Positions 1 through 9,250 of a DNA stretch of 64,000 bases are shown in pieces; positions within the stretch are counted from its first letter, which is position 1, and every line of letters begins with the position of its first letter. The stretch is from NCBI GenBank assembly GCA_963708645.1, contig CAVPTA010000008.1, positions 1 through 64,000 of the forward strand. The letters run 5' to 3'. Below the pieces are notes generated by a model. The model worked only from the letters and a program-made list of their open reading frames with translations, was not told where the DNA came from and did no database searches. The DNA comes from RYN-133 sp963708645 (GTDB taxonomy: Bacteria > Actinomycetota > Actinomycetes > Mycobacteriales > Jatrophihabitantaceae). Position numbers and translations under genes: made by a program.

Positions 1-8
1 GGTAGATC

Positions 9-1370
9 GTGAGCACACGAGGAACCGCCGGCGAGGCCAGCATCTTCAAGGGCAAGGACGGCCGCTGGCACGGCTGGATCACGGTCGGGACGCGGATCAA
101 CGGCAAGCCCGACCGCCGTCATCGCAGCGCGCAAGACCCGCGGCGAGGTCGTGAAGAAGATCCGCGAGCTCGAGGTGCGGCGCGAGACCGGCGCCATCAC
201 CGGCGTCAACTCCGACACCGTCGAGGCGTGGTTCGCGCACTGGCTGCCGAACATCGCGGCCCGCCGCGTACGGGAGCGGACGCTGGAGAGCTACGAGTCG
301 ATCATCCGCATGCACATCACCCCGCACATCGGCGGCCAGCGGCTCGACCGGCTGCAGCCCGAACACCTCGAGCAGCTCTACAACCTGCTGCTCGAGCAGG
401 GCCTGTCCCCCACCACCGTGCTGCGGGTGCACCGGATCATCTCCCGCGCGCTCAAGGTCGCGATGCAGCGCCAGCGCATCCACCGCAACGTCGCCACGCT
501 GGTCGACCCGCCGGCGCAGCGGCCGAGCGAGGTCGCCACCGCGCTCACGCTCGAAGAGGCGACCGCCGTCCTGCACACCGCGCAAGAGCCAGCGCAACGC
601 CGCCCGCTGGACCGTCGCGCTCGCGCTCGGCCTGCGCCAGTCCGAGGCGCTGGCGCTGCAGTGGAAGGACATCGACCTGCTCAACGGCACGCTGACCGTG
701 CGGCGCACCCTGCACCGGGTCAAGGGCAAGGGCCTGGTCTACGAGCCGCCGAAGACCAAGCGCAGCATGCGCACCCTCGCGCTACCCGTGCCGCTGATCC
801 GCGCCCTGCACGAGCACAAGGCACGCCAGACCGGCGAGCGGATGCTCGCGGCCAACGAATGGCACGACGACGACCTGGTCTTCGCCCAGCCCAACGGCCG
901 GCCGATCGACAAGAAGGTCGACTACAAGCACTGGCGCAACCTGCTCGCGCGAGGCCGGCGTGCGGCACGTCCGGCTGCACGACGGCCGGCACACCGCGGC
1001 CACGCTGCTGCTGTCCGAGGGCGTCCACCCGCGGGTGGTCATGGAGCTGCTCGGCCACTCCCAGATGCGCACCACGATGGACATCTACAGCCACGTGATG
1101 CCGGCGCTGGCGCGCGAAGCGGCCGACCGGATGGGCGCCGTGCTGCTCGGCGGGCTGGACACAAACGAACCCAAACGGACGCCGGTGATCGAGGGCGAAT
1201 TGCTACCAGCTGCTACCAAACCTGCTACCAGAGCGAACCCGGATGATCTTGTTACAGGTTCTGTCCCTTTAGAAATGGGTGGAGCTGAGGGGACTCGAAC
1301 CCCTGACCCCCACACTGCCAGTGTGGTGCGCTACCAGCTGCGCCACAGCCCCGAACCAGTCGCTGCGTGA
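9..1370 (+). CDS. Tyrosine recombinase (phage-type integrase), frameshifted
   Basis: Site-specific recombinase expected to insert and excise the element lying left of the tRNA gene. The protein is read in four successive pieces (about 9-125, 125-590, 590-950 and 960-1370), each one base further on, so three single-base insertions break it. In order: an N-terminal arm-binding-like segment (KGKDGRWHGWITVG), a core-binding domain (TLESYESIIRMHITPHIGG), then the catalytic domain with the first Arg in ALGLRQSEALALQW, the HxxR box in RLHDGRHTAATLLL, LLGHSQ, and the nucleophilic Tyr in TTMDIYSHVMP. The GTG at 9 is taken as start, but the window edge hides what precedes it. The last frame runs straight through the tRNA-Ala gene, so the real C-terminus is probably nearer 1245. 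The family call is secure; the ends are not. Confidence 0.85.
1201..1230 (+). repeat. Three direct copies of TGCTACCA at the integrase 3' end
   Basis: The octamer TGCTACCA starts at 1201, 1211 and 1223, and its last seven bases recur at 1330 inside the D-arm part of the tRNA gene. Short direct repeats spaced about one helical turn apart beside an attachment site are what integrase arm-type sites look like, but they also lie within coding sequence, so the role is inferred. Confidence 0.35.
1280..1352 (-). tRNA. tRNA-Ala (anticodon GGC)
   Basis: Read on the minus strand it folds as a full cloverleaf: acceptor GGGGCTG pairing with CAGCTCC (one G-T wobble), D-arm GCGCAGCTGGTAGCGC, anticodon stem CCACA/TGTGG around the loop CTGGCAG (anticodon GGC), and a T-arm containing GGTTCGAGTCC. 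The discriminator is A at 1280 and CCA is not encoded. Its 3' end faces the integrase gene, the usual arrangement when an element has integrated into the 3' part of a tRNA gene. Confidence 0.95.
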
Positions 1371-1398
1371 ACAACGGCCGACGACAAAGGTTACACGG

Positions 1399-2865
1399 CT
1401 ACGCGGCGGCTTCTGCGGGCACGGCGTCGCGGGCGGGCTGACGCGACTCGGCGCGGCGGCGGGCGCGGGCGTGCTGGGGCATGGTGTCGATGGCGGCATC
1501 GTCGTCGATCGTGAGCGCCGAGCCGATGGCCAGCAGCGCGAGCGCGGCGGCGACGAGGAACGCGACGCGGTACGGGCCGACGGTGCCGACGGGGCCGCTC
1601 GGGCTTCCGTTGCCGGCCAGCACGACGGCGGTGGTCAAGCGCGGCGACGCCGATGGCGCCGCCGAGTTGCCGCACGGCGTTGAACATCGTCGACGCGCGT
1701 CCGGTCTCCGCCGACGGGATCGTCGCGAACGCCACCGCCTGGGCCGGGACGAACACCTGCGCCATGAAAAAGCCCAGCGTGAACATCAGCGCCCGCGCGA
1801 ACCACAGGCTCGAGGTGGCCGACAGCGCAGCGAGCAGCCCGATCGAGGCCGCGACACCGAGCAGGCCCAGCGTGATCTGGCGACGCGGGCCGAGGGCCGG
1901 GTAGAGAACCGGCTGGCCAGCTGCGCGCCGAGCATGACGCCGACGGCCTCGGGGAACGTGTTGAGCCCGGATTGCAGCGGGGTCAGCCGCGCCCGTCCTG
2001 GAAGTACAGCGCGATCGCGTACAGCGTGCCGAGGAACGCCATCGAGCCGAGGATCATCACGCCGTTCGCGGAGCGGAACAGCCGGTTCGCCAGCAGCCGC
2101 AGCGCGACGATCGGCTCGCGGGCCGCAGCTCGACGAACACCATCACGGCGAGCAGCACGAGGCCGACGACGATGCCGGTCAGCGGCCCGGCCGAACTCCA
2201 GCCGTGCACCGGCCCCTCCGAGACCCCGTACATGAACGCGCCGAGCCCGACGCCGGTGAGCAGGAAGCCGGGCACGTCGAAGTGCCCGGGCGAACCCTCG
2301 GCGCGGTCGTCGAGGAACACCAGCCCGAACAGCAGCGCGGCGGCGCCGATCGGCAGGTTGACGAAGAACACCCAGCGCCACGACAGATCGTCGACGAGCA
2401 GGCCGCCGAGGACGGGCCCGAGCGCCGGCGCCAGCGTCGTCGGCACCGTCAGGATGGCCGCGGCGCGCAAGCGCTCGGACGGCGGGAAGGTGCGGAAGAG
2501 CATCGCCATGCCGACGGGCGCGAGCATCCCGCCGCCGACGCCCTGCAGCACGCGGAACGCGACGAGCTCGCCCATGTTCTGCGCCAACCCGCACAGTGCC
2601 GAGGCGAGCGTGAACACGACGATGGCGGCGAGCAGCACGCGCTTGCCGCCGAACCGGTCGCCCAGCCAGCCGGACGCCGGGATGAACACGGCCAGGCTGA
2701 CCAGGAACGAGATCGACACCGCGTCGACGCCGGCGGGGCTGACCCCAAATCGTGCCCGATGGTCGGCAGCGCGACGTTGACGATGGTGACGTCCATGATG
2801 CTCATGAACATCGCGGCAACGAACACGACGCTGACGGCGACTTTCTGAGTGATGCGAACTCGCAC
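1399..2865 (-). CDS. MFS drug exporter, DHA2 (EmrB/QacA) family, frameshifted
   Basis: Proton-driven multidrug antiporter of the 14-helix DHA2 family in the cytoplasmic membrane. The GTG at 2865 is chosen because CGGAGG lies eight bases upstream. Diagnostic pieces in order: MSIMDVTIVNVALPTIG (helix 1 motif D), GWLGDRFGGKRVLL (motif A), RVLQGVGGGMLAPVG, ALGPVLGGLLVDDLSWRW (motif C region) and FFVNLPIGAAALL, then later helices, ending in a basic tail. The reading frame changes near 2750, 2130, 1985, 1790 and 1640, as in many other genes of this window. About 489 codons, normal for the family. It converges on the tRNA-Ala gene and diverges from the HU gene; substrate unknown. Confidence 0.85.
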
Positions 2866-3040
2866 CAGTGGGTTCCTCCGGACACTCGGCCATGAACACG
2901 ATCGCGGCGGCCCGAGGCCGCCCACGACCGCAACGCCGGCCCGACCGGAGATATTTCGCTCGGCTAACGAATCGGGCGCGGTTTCCGACACGCCGGGCCT
3001 AGAACCCCCCGGTTTACGGGGCCCGGAGCCCCGTCCGGGA

Positions 3041-3054
3041 TACTGGGCCCAGTA
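3041..3054. promoter_or_regulatory. Perfect 14-bp palindrome upstream of HU gene
   Basis: The sequence tactgggcccagta is a perfect inverted repeat ending 36 bases before the HU start codon, in the 225-base gap between the divergent exporter and HU genes. It could be an operator or part of a transcript leader hairpin. No convincing -35/-10 pair was found around it. Confidence 0.35.
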
Positions 3055-3090
3055 GAACCGAGCAACACACCGACGATCAAGGGAGATCCT

Positions 3091-3366
3091 GTGAACCGCA
3101 AGGAACTGGTGACCGCCGTCGCCGAGGCCGCGGACCTGGAGCAGAAGACCGTCGACGCCGTCCTCCGGGCGCTGCAGTCGACTCTGGAAGGTGCCGCCGC
3201 GAGTGGCGAGAAGGTCAGCGTCCCTGGCTTCTTCGCACTCAGCGTGGGCCGCCGCGAAGCCCGCGAGGGCCGCAACCCGGCCACCGGCCAGACCATCACC
3301 ATCCCGGCCGCGAACACGGTCAAGTTCACCGCCGGCTCCGCGCTCAAGGAAGCCGCCAACAAGTAA
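3091..3366 (+). CDS. hup: HU family nucleoid protein (short actinobacterial form)
   Basis: Histone-like DNA-bending protein that compacts the nucleoid as a dimer. The 91-residue product has the canonical layout: N-terminal dimerisation helices starting MNRKELVTAVAEAA, the saddle strand KVSVPGFFALSV, and the DNA-binding arm GRNPATGQTITIPA, which carries the intercalating NP dipeptide. It lacks the lysine/alanine-rich C-terminal tail of mycobacterial HupB, so it is the short type. The GTG start is preceded by AAGGGAG at good spacing. A strong hairpin follows the stop codon. The frame is intact, unlike its neighbours. Confidence 0.95.
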   Translation: MNRKELVTAVAEAADLEQKTVDAVLRALQSTLEGAAASGEKVSVPGFFALSVGRREAREGRNPATGQTITIPAANTVKFTAGSALKEAANK

Positions 3367-3382
3367 GACCTCAGCACGACGA

Positions 3383-3416
3383 CGAAGGGCCCGCAGCACA
3401 CGCTGCGGGCCCTTCG
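3383..3416. terminator. Bidirectional hairpin terminator
   Basis: A perfect 15-bp stem (cgaagggcccgcagc and its complement) around a four-base loop lies 16 bases after the HU stop codon and 7 bases beyond the stop codon of the convergent MauE-DsbA gene. It is positioned to end both transcripts. Confidence 0.85.
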
Positions 3417-3423
3417 TTCGTGC

Positions 3424-4915
3424 TCAGCCGTGTTTCTTCTTCGATCCCGACGACGACGAGGACGACGCGCTCGCCGACTTCTTCGCAGACTTCGTCGTGG
3501 ACGGCGACGACGACGCCGACGAGGACGACGACGCAGCACGCCGACCCGGACGGCGACAGAGACGCCGAGGGCGAGACCGTCGCCGACGGCGACACAGACG
3601 GCGAAACGGTGGGCGACGGCGTCACCGACGGGATGCGGCGTGTGCCCCTTGTTCGCCGTCGCGATCGCACCGAACAGCGACGACGCGTCGTTGTTGACCA
3701 GCTTCTTGCCGTTGACGAACACCGTCGGCGTGCCGCTCACCCCGGCGATCGTCGAGTTGTCGGTCAGCTTCTGCACCAGCGGCTTGTACTCCAGCGACGT
3801 CACACAGTCCGAGAACGTCGAGATCTTCGAGCCGGTAACACCCGCCTTCTTGCCGAACGTGATCAGGTCGGTGTTGCCCGGCCCGGCCGTCCCCTCGACC
3901 GGCTGCGTCTGTTTACCGGTCAGCGGGTTCGTGCCGTAGAGGATGTCGTGGAACCTGATGAAGTCGTCCACGCTCACGTCCGACACGCAGATCGCCGCGT
4001 TGGCCGCCCGCGTCGAGTACTGGTTGGGCGAATTGCGATCCAGGAACGAGATCGTGTGGTAGTGCACCTGGGCGAGGTTCGCGCGCACGTCCTTCTCGAG
4101 CTGCACGTGCGTCGACTTCTCGAATGCCTCGCACACCGGGCAGCCGAAGTCCTCGTACACGTCGACGGTGGCCGCGGCCGCCTTGCCGAACGTCACGCCG
4201 TTGGCCTCGGTCGCGTTGACGCCGACGATGACGCCGTTGATCTTCGCGCGGTTGGCCTGCACGCCGATGCCGATCAGCGAGATGAGCACCACCACGAGCA
4301 CGATCGACGAGTCGAGGTAGAGCGTGCGGCTGCGTGCGGCCGCGCGCTTCACCGCGAGCTGCGCCTCGTAGCGCTTGCGTCCCTCGGGCGTGCGCAGCCG
4401 CTTGGCCGACGGCGGCGCCACGTAGTCGTGCCGCGCCAGGAACCACTGCAACGAGAACTTCGACATCGGCCACAGCACCAGGAGCACCGCGGCGGCCAGC
4501 AACAGCAGGTCGCGGATGATGTCCCACGTGTAGCTCGTCCCCGCGGTCGTCGTCCCACCGCCGCCGAAGCAGCCGCACTCGAGCTGCAGGCCCCGCGCCG
4601 CCGCCTGGATGATCCCGATCAGGAACACCAGCAACAGCAACGCCGACACCGCGGCCGCGATGCGCACCGTGACCCCGACGATCAGCACCACACCCAGGCA
4701 CAGCTCCAGCACGGGCAGCCCATAGCCGATGCCCCGCGCCAGCCAGTCCGGCGTCGCGTCGTAGGCACGCACGGCCTCGACGAACGTGCGCGGATCGCCC
4801 AGCTTCGACACCGCGGCCCAGATCCACACCGCGCCCAGCACGACGCGCGCCGCCAGGCCCACCCAGGGCTGCAGCATCGGCCAGTTCGACGCGAGGCGGT
4901 TCTCAGAGTGCTCAC
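3424..4915 (-). CDS. MauE/DoxX-like membrane domain fused to DsbA-like thioredoxin domain
   Basis: Predicted envelope thiol-disulfide oxidoreductase. The N-terminal third is a MauE/DoxX-like four-helix unit (VVLGAVWIWAAVSKLGDP, then a C-G-C pair in LQLECGCFGGG). A linker rich in Arg and Lys leads to another membrane segment (SSIVLVVVLISLIGIGV) and a DsbA-like domain with the redox motif in YEDFGCPVCEAF and the cis-proline loop VSGTPTVFVNGKKL. The C-terminus is a low-complexity Pro/Ser/Thr then Ser/Lys tail crossing two frame changes and ending KKKH-G at 3424. The start is uncertain: the GTG at 4915 (upstream AGGAAG) needs one base removed to join the body, while the ATG at 4877 is in frame. 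It follows SCO1 on the same strand, which suggests a role in oxidase or copper-protein maturation. Confidence 0.75.
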
Positions 4916-4973
4916 GACCGGCCTCGCTTCCTGCGGCCGGTCGGCGGAGCCCGATGCCCATGGTCTGCTGCGC

Positions 4974-5606
4974 TCACTCACGAGGCGAGCACGTCTTGCG
5001 CCAGCGGCAATCTGCTCCATCTGTGCCGTTCTTGCGATCGTTGAAGATGAACGAGTCGTGCGCGTAGTTGTCCGGCCCGAACAGCAGCACCTGCGTCGAG
5101 TGGGTCCGCCCGCCGTCCGCCGCGATCATGATGTGCGCGCTCGCCTGCGCCGCGTCGACCTGCGACTTCGTCCCCCGCAGCCCGATGAACTGCGCATGGG
5201 TGTTCGGTGAGAAGTTCTTGATCCACCGCGCGATCACCGGCCCGGTGTCGTGCTTCACGTCGGTCGACACGAACACCACGGTGACGTGCTGTGACACCGA
5301 CGCCGGCAGCTTGCGCAGCGCCACGCCGATGTCGGCCATCGTCTCGCGGGCAGATGTCGGGGCAGCGCGTGTAGCCGAAGAACAGCAGCGTCGTGCGTCG
5401 CCGTCGCCTTCTGGAACGCGAACGTCTTGCCGCTCGTGTCGGTCAGCGTGAAGTCCGGCCGCGGCGCGGCGGGGTCAGCCCGACACCGTCGTACTTCCCG
5501 GTGCCCGGGTTGTCGTTGAGGCCGGACGATGCGCGGCGCCACCCGCGGACGAGCCGCACCCCGCGACCGCCAGTGCGAGCGCGACCGCGGCCATACGCAA
5601 CTTCAC
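4974..5606 (-). CDS. SCO1/SenC family copper-chaperone lipoprotein (first copy)
   Basis: Thioredoxin-fold chaperone that helps deliver copper to the CuA site of cytochrome oxidase outside the membrane. The start GTG at 5606 follows AAGGAAGGA. A lipoprotein signal (AVALALAVAGCGSS) places it on the outer face of the membrane. The copper motif CxxxC appears in FFGYTRCPDICP, and the conserved His region lies near DGGRTHSTQVLLF. The frame breaks between the leader and DFTLTDTSGKTFAF and again just after CPDIC. The start overlaps the YcnI stop by four bases (GTGA), so translation is probably coupled. One of three SCO-type genes here. Confidence 0.88.
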
Positions 5607-6264
5607 GAACTGGTTCCTTCCTTGCGTCGTGCCTTGCCGACCACGGCCATGCCGAGCGCGGCGGCTGCAACGACCAGGGCGATGATCGCGGCACCGTCGG
5701 CCCGGTCGTGCTGCTCGAGTGAGCCGCAACCGGCTGGGCCGGATCATCTACTGCCAGGGTAAGCACCGGCTTGGGATGGTCCGGCTCGGCGGTGCTGCCC
5801 GGCGCGGGAACCTCGTTCCACTGGACGACCGTCTTGTCGCTGTAGGTCTGCACGACGCCGAACGAAAGCGAGGTGGCCTGCGGCAACGGGCCGGCCTCGA
5901 TCGTGAATTGCTGGAACTGCCCCGGCGCGATCGCGCTCGACTTCGACGTCGCCGTCCAGTCCACCTCGGTGACGGCCTCGGTGACCTTGTCGCCGTCGTC
6001 GGTGACGAGCGGCTTGGCGAGCTTGCTCGTATGAGTCGCGATGTCCCAGCCCGGCATCGGCAGCACCGAGACCGACGCCACGGGCGGCAACTGGATGGCG
6101 ATCTTGGTCGTGCTCGCCGTGTCGCTCTCGGTCGGGACATGGAACGTGAGCACGGCTTGTTCGCCGGCCTTGGCGTCGGGACTGCTCACCGTCACATGCG
6201 CCAGTGCGGGCCCGGCGAGCGCGAACACGACCGCACCGCACAGCGCGGCGACAAGAACCCTCAT
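5603..6264 (-). CDS. ycnI: YcnI family copper-associated protein (DUF1775)
   Basis: Extracytoplasmic protein of the YcnI/DUF1775 family, whose Bacillus member binds copper through its N-terminal His. A cleavable signal (LVAALCGAVVFALAGPALA) is followed directly by HVTVSSPDAKAGEQ, which puts that His at the mature N-terminus. The body contains LPMPGWDIATHTSKL and FGVVQTYSDKTVVQW. The C-terminal anchor (AAIIALVVAAAALGMAVVG, then KARRKEG) is in another frame, so one break occurs near 5690. The ATG at 6264 overlaps the CopC-CopD stop by four bases and the stop overlaps the SCO1 start by four, giving a tightly coupled operon. Confidence 0.9.
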
Positions 6265-7943
6265 GACAGCGTGACCTTCAATTCGGTGGTGATGGCATCG
6301 AACTCGGAGAACATGACGTTGACGGTGATCACCCACGTCCCCGACACAGGCAGGTTCAGCCCGGCGGCGGTGTAGTACGACGGCCCCGCGCTCACGAGGT
6401 GCAGCGGGATCGGTCCGAGCTGCGCCGCAGGCTCGGTCGCTGTCGCCTCGACGTGCTCCGGTTCCGCGCCCGCGCCGAGATCGAGCCGCACCGCGACGAC
6501 GCCGTGCCTGCCCGGGTCGACAGTCATCGTCACGGTGCGCTGCGTGCTGAGCGGCGCGCTCGCCGACACCGCCGCGCGATCGTCGGCAGCGATCGCGTCC
6601 GAACCGCGCGGCTGGCCGACGAGCACGGCCGCGAGTGCGAGGACGACGACACCGATCGCTACCTCGACGGCGACCGAACGGCGCATCTGCTCGACATCAG
6701 TTGCCGAGAACCCGGACGGCGGCGCTTCGACCTCGGTGTCCGCACCCATCGCGTAGGCCACAACACGTCCACTGCCGAGGCGACGCCGGATCAGCACCCG
6801 CGACAGGTTGCCCAGCGCGAGCAGCCCGACGAAGCCGACGGCCTTCGCGATGATCAGCAGCCCGTACTCGGTCGCGAACAGCGCGCGCCACGATCCGGTG
6901 CCGCGATAGGCCGCATACGTGCCGGTTGCCGCGATCACGATCACCGATCCGAAGGCGACGCGCGAGAACACGGGCATGACGCCGGCGAGCTCGTCAGCGT
7001 CGCGGCGCGGCAGCACCGCAAGCACGAGCATCGTCAGTCCGCCCAGCCACACGCCGATCGCGGCGAGGTGCAGCGTGTCGCTGCCGACCGACAGCCAGAC
7101 CGGCGAGGTCGTGCGCGCGTGCCCGACGATCGCGAAGGTCTCGGCGATGACGACGCCGAGCGGCGCGAGCGCGTCCTCGCTCCACACCCGGTCACGTCCG
7201 CGGCGCAACGCGAACGCGAGAACGATGCCGGTGAGCACGAGCAGACCGATGCGCAGCAGGTGCCAGCCGCCGAAGTTGGTCTGGATCGTCGCGTGGATCA
7301 GCGTCCACTTGAACGCGGACGTGATGGGTGCGCCCGCCGCGTTGGCGCCTTGCAGCAACACCTCGGCGATCGAGCCGAGCAGCGCCGCCGCCCAGCCCGT
7401 CCACACGATGCGGCGCACGCGGCGTTCGCCACGTCCGGCAGGCCAGGCGGCGAAGACAAGCCAGACGCCTGCGAGCGTGGTGAAGCCGAGCGTCGACACC
7501 CAGCGCGCGACGTCGAGGCTCGTCGACACACCGGCGGGCGTGAGCGCTTGTGCTCTGCGGACGGGTGACCAGCGCGCCGTTGCCCACGACGAACGTGATG
7601 ACGCCCGCCGATCGGATGCGAGTCGGCCGACACCATCCGGTAGCTGACCGTGTAGCTGCGCGTCGTGCAGGCCGGGCTTGAGCCCGACGCGCACGACAGC
7701 GCCCACGCCGCCCGGATGCGTAGCCGTGCCCGACTCGACCCGCCGTCCGGACTGATCGGTCACGTGGACGTAGGTGATGGCGACGTTCTCGTCGAAGTGC
7801 AGCGTCACGCTCGCCGGGGCCGTGCGCAGCCGCGACCCGTCCGCCGGTGAGCTGCTGGTCAGCGTTGCGTGCGCGGAGGCCGGTGCGGCGAGCACGAAGC
7901 CGGCGCCGGCGAGCACGAACAGCAGCAGGACGAGTCTCCTCAC
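6261..7943 (-). CDS. CopC-CopD fusion, copper resistance/import protein
   Basis: Fusion of a CopC copper-binding domain to a CopD membrane domain, as commonly found in actinobacteria. After a signal peptide ending AAPASA, the mature chain starts HATLTSSSPADGS, the CopC amino-terminal copper ligand. The second copper region (SADSHP) sits where three extra bases disturb the frame (about 7560-7660). CopD follows, with several helices including FGGWHLLRIGLLVLTG, TFAIVGHARTTSPVWLSVGSDTLHLAAIGVWLGG (conserved His residues, quoted here by position: about 7000-7140) and ATGTYAAYRG, then a periplasmic C-terminal domain. The start chosen is the GTG at 7943 just before RRLVLLLF. The same frame is open upstream into the anti-sigma gene, but that is judged accidental. 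Confidence 0.88.
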   Translation of the reverse strand: MRRLVLLLFVLAGAGFVLAAPASAHATLTSSSPADGSRLRTAPASVTLHFDENVAITYVHVTDQSGRRVESGTATHPGGVGAVVRVGLKPGLHDAQLHGQLPDGVGRLASDRRASSRSSWATARWSPVRRAQALTPAGVSTSLDVARWVSTLGFTTLAGVWLVFAAWPAGRGERRVRRIVWTGWAAALLGSIAEVLLQGANAAGAPITSAFKWTLIHATIQTNFGGWHLLRIGLLVLTGIVLAFALRRGRDRVWSEDALAPLGVVIAETFAIVGHARTTSPVWLSVGSDTLHLAAIGVWLGGLTMLVLAVLPRRDADELAGVMPVFSRVAFGSVIVIAATGTYAAYRGTGSWRALFATEYGLLIIAKAVGFVGLLALGNLSRVLIRRRLGSGRVVAYAMGADTEVEAPPSGFSATDVEQMRRSVAVEVAIGVVVLALAAVLVGQPRGSDAIAADDRAAVSASAPLSTQRTVTMTVDPGRHGVVAVRLDLGAGAEPEHVEATATEPAAQLGPIPLHLVSAGPSYYTAAGLNLPVSGTWVITVNVMFSEFDAITTELKVTLS

Positions 7944-8043
7944 GGGTTTCGGGGTCCCCGCAAGAGCGCGGAGCGTTCTTTGCGGAGCGGTTTGGTGGGG
8001 TGACTTCACGCAACGCCCCCGGAGCTTGCGTTCGGCCGCGGTG

Positions 8044-8660
8044 TCAGTGACCGGACGCGCGCGCTGCGGCGGCAGCGCCCGCTGCGCGCGGTCGAGCAGC
8101 ACCAGCAACACCAGGCCGAGCACGGTCGCCAGATGGGTGAGCTCGCGGCTGGTGGTCACCTCGCCGTCGATGAGGTCGTGCACCGACAACACCGACAGCA
8201 CCAGCATGAACGTCGCGAGCAGCGGCACGAGCCCGGCCGCGCGGCGCGGTGCGAATGCTGCGGCCAGGAACGCGACGCCGACCGCGATGTCCCACGCTGC
8301 GCTCTCGTGCGCGACGTGCGGCGACATCGGCATGCCCGACCCCGATCCCGCGCCAGCGACGGGATCGCGATCGCCAGCTGCGCGACCCCGACCAGTGCGA
8401 GCGCGGCGCGCAACCACAGCCGCCACCGCAGCACGCGCCGGGTCGGCAGCACGACATCGGCCATGATCGCGGCCGACAGGTCGGGCACCTCGACCGCCGA
8501 GAGCCGCGCCTGCCGGGTCAGCCGAGTCGCGTCGGCGACCCATCGGGCACAATCGGGGCAGGTTGCGAGGTGGTGGTCGAGGCTCGCTGACGGACATGCC
8601 GAGCGGGCTCGCCGTCCAGGCGGGCCGAGGCCGCCTCGCGGAACCGATCACATCGCACAT
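8044..8660 (-). CDS. Zinc-finger (zf-HC2) anti-sigma-like membrane protein
   Basis: Probable anti-sigma factor for the divergent ECF sigma factor. The N-terminus, after correcting the frame, reads FREAASARLDGEP, then LDHHLATCPDCARW, the H-x3-C-x2-C motif of zinc-binding anti-sigma domains, then WVADATRLTRQARL. Several membrane helices follow (WLRAALALVGVAQLAIAIP, then AAWDIAVGVAFLAAAFAP, then LLATFMLVLSVLSV and LATVLGLVLLVLL). The ATG at 8660 has no ribosome-binding site, so it may be leaderless or misplaced. The 3' end is unsure because of frame breaks: stops at 8044 or about 8008 are both possible. It heads the CopCD-YcnI-SCO1 operon. Confidence 0.75.
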
Positions 8661-8725
8661 AGGTATTAGTCGTAGCGCGGACGGTCGATCAGTTCCCGGC
8701 GTGCGGGAAAGAAGGTGTCGACGAG
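8661..8725. promoter_or_regulatory. Divergent promoter region of sigma/anti-sigma genes
   Basis: Only 65 bases separate the divergent starts. On the minus strand GGGAAC (8697-8692) resembles an ECF-type -35 element and would place a start point close to the anti-sigma ATG. No -10 element could be assigned confidently, so autoregulation is an inference. Confidence 0.35.
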
Positions 8726-9250
8726 GTGGACGAGCTGACCGAGCTCGCGCTGTCCGCCCGCCACGGTGACACCGGCGCCGCGACCGCCTTCGTCCGGGCC
8801 ACGCAGACCGACGTGTGGCGGCTGTGCGCGCACCTCGGCTCGCCCGCCACCGCCGAGGACCTCGCCCAGGAGACCTACGCCCGCGCCTTCGCCGGCCTGC
8901 ACCGCTTCGCGCGGACGCTCGGCCGCCCGCACCTGGCTGCTCTCGATCGCCCGCCGCGTCTGCGCCGACGCCGTCCGCGCCGCGGTGCGGACGCGCTCGC
9001 GTGCCGATGCCGGTCGACGCCGTCGCCGACCACGCCGAGTCGGTCGCCCTGCAGCGATCTGCTCGACGCGCTCGACGACGAGCGGCGCGAGGCGTTCGTG
9101 CTCACCCAGCTGGTCGGGCTGACCTACGCCGAGGCCGCCGAGGTGTGCGGCTGCCCGGTCGGGACGATCCGCTCGCGCGTGGCCCGGGCGCGCGCCGACC
9201 TGGTCGCCGCGTTCGGTGGCCGGCACCGACGCGCGGCGCGACTCGGATGA
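8726..9250 (+). CDS. ECF sigma factor, SigC-like
   Basis: RNA polymerase sigma factor with only regions 2 and 4. Region 2 is seen in TAFVRATQTDVWRLCAHLG, then TAEDLAQETYARAF. After correction the helix ARTWLLSIARR can be read. Region 4 is REAFVLTQLVGLTYAEAAEV, then CGCPVGTIRSRVARAR. These blocks closely match what is known of Mycobacterium tuberculosis SigC, including the CGCPVGTIRSRVARAR end. Three single-base insertions (for example within the ACGCTCGGCC stretch near 8927) shift the frame three times and return it to the first frame. The GTG at 8726 is taken as start. The divergent zf-HC2 protein is the likely partner; Mtb SigC has been linked to copper acquisition. Confidence 0.85.
   Translation: MDELTELALSARHGDTGAATAFVRATQTDVWRLCAHLGSPATAEDLAQETYARAFAGLHRFARTLGRPHLAALDRPPRLRRRRPRRGADALACRCRSTPSPTTPSRSPCSDLLDALDDERREAFVLTQLVGLTYAEAAEVCGCPVGTIRSRVARARADLVAAFGGRHRRAARLG

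Noticed and set aside
1279..1370. Peptide containing GAEGTRTPDP at the integrase C-terminus
   Set aside because: It is the translation of the tRNA-Ala gene, a well-known false protein match.
9..1370. Calling the integrase a decayed pseudogene
   Set aside because: Its breaks are of the same single-base type as those in essential genes of this window, so they cannot be used as evidence of decay.
3424..3620. GAC-rich repeated tract taken as a satellite or acidic protein on the plus strand
   Set aside because: Read on the minus strand it is the Ser/Pro/Thr/Lys tail of the MauE-DsbA protein; the repetition comes from serine codons.
6261..8400. One open frame running from the anti-sigma membrane helices through CopC-CopD, suggesting a giant fusion
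   Set aside because: A secretion signal with a good GTG start lies at 7943 immediately before the CopC domain, and the frame upstream is disturbed by insertions, so a stop is probably masked.
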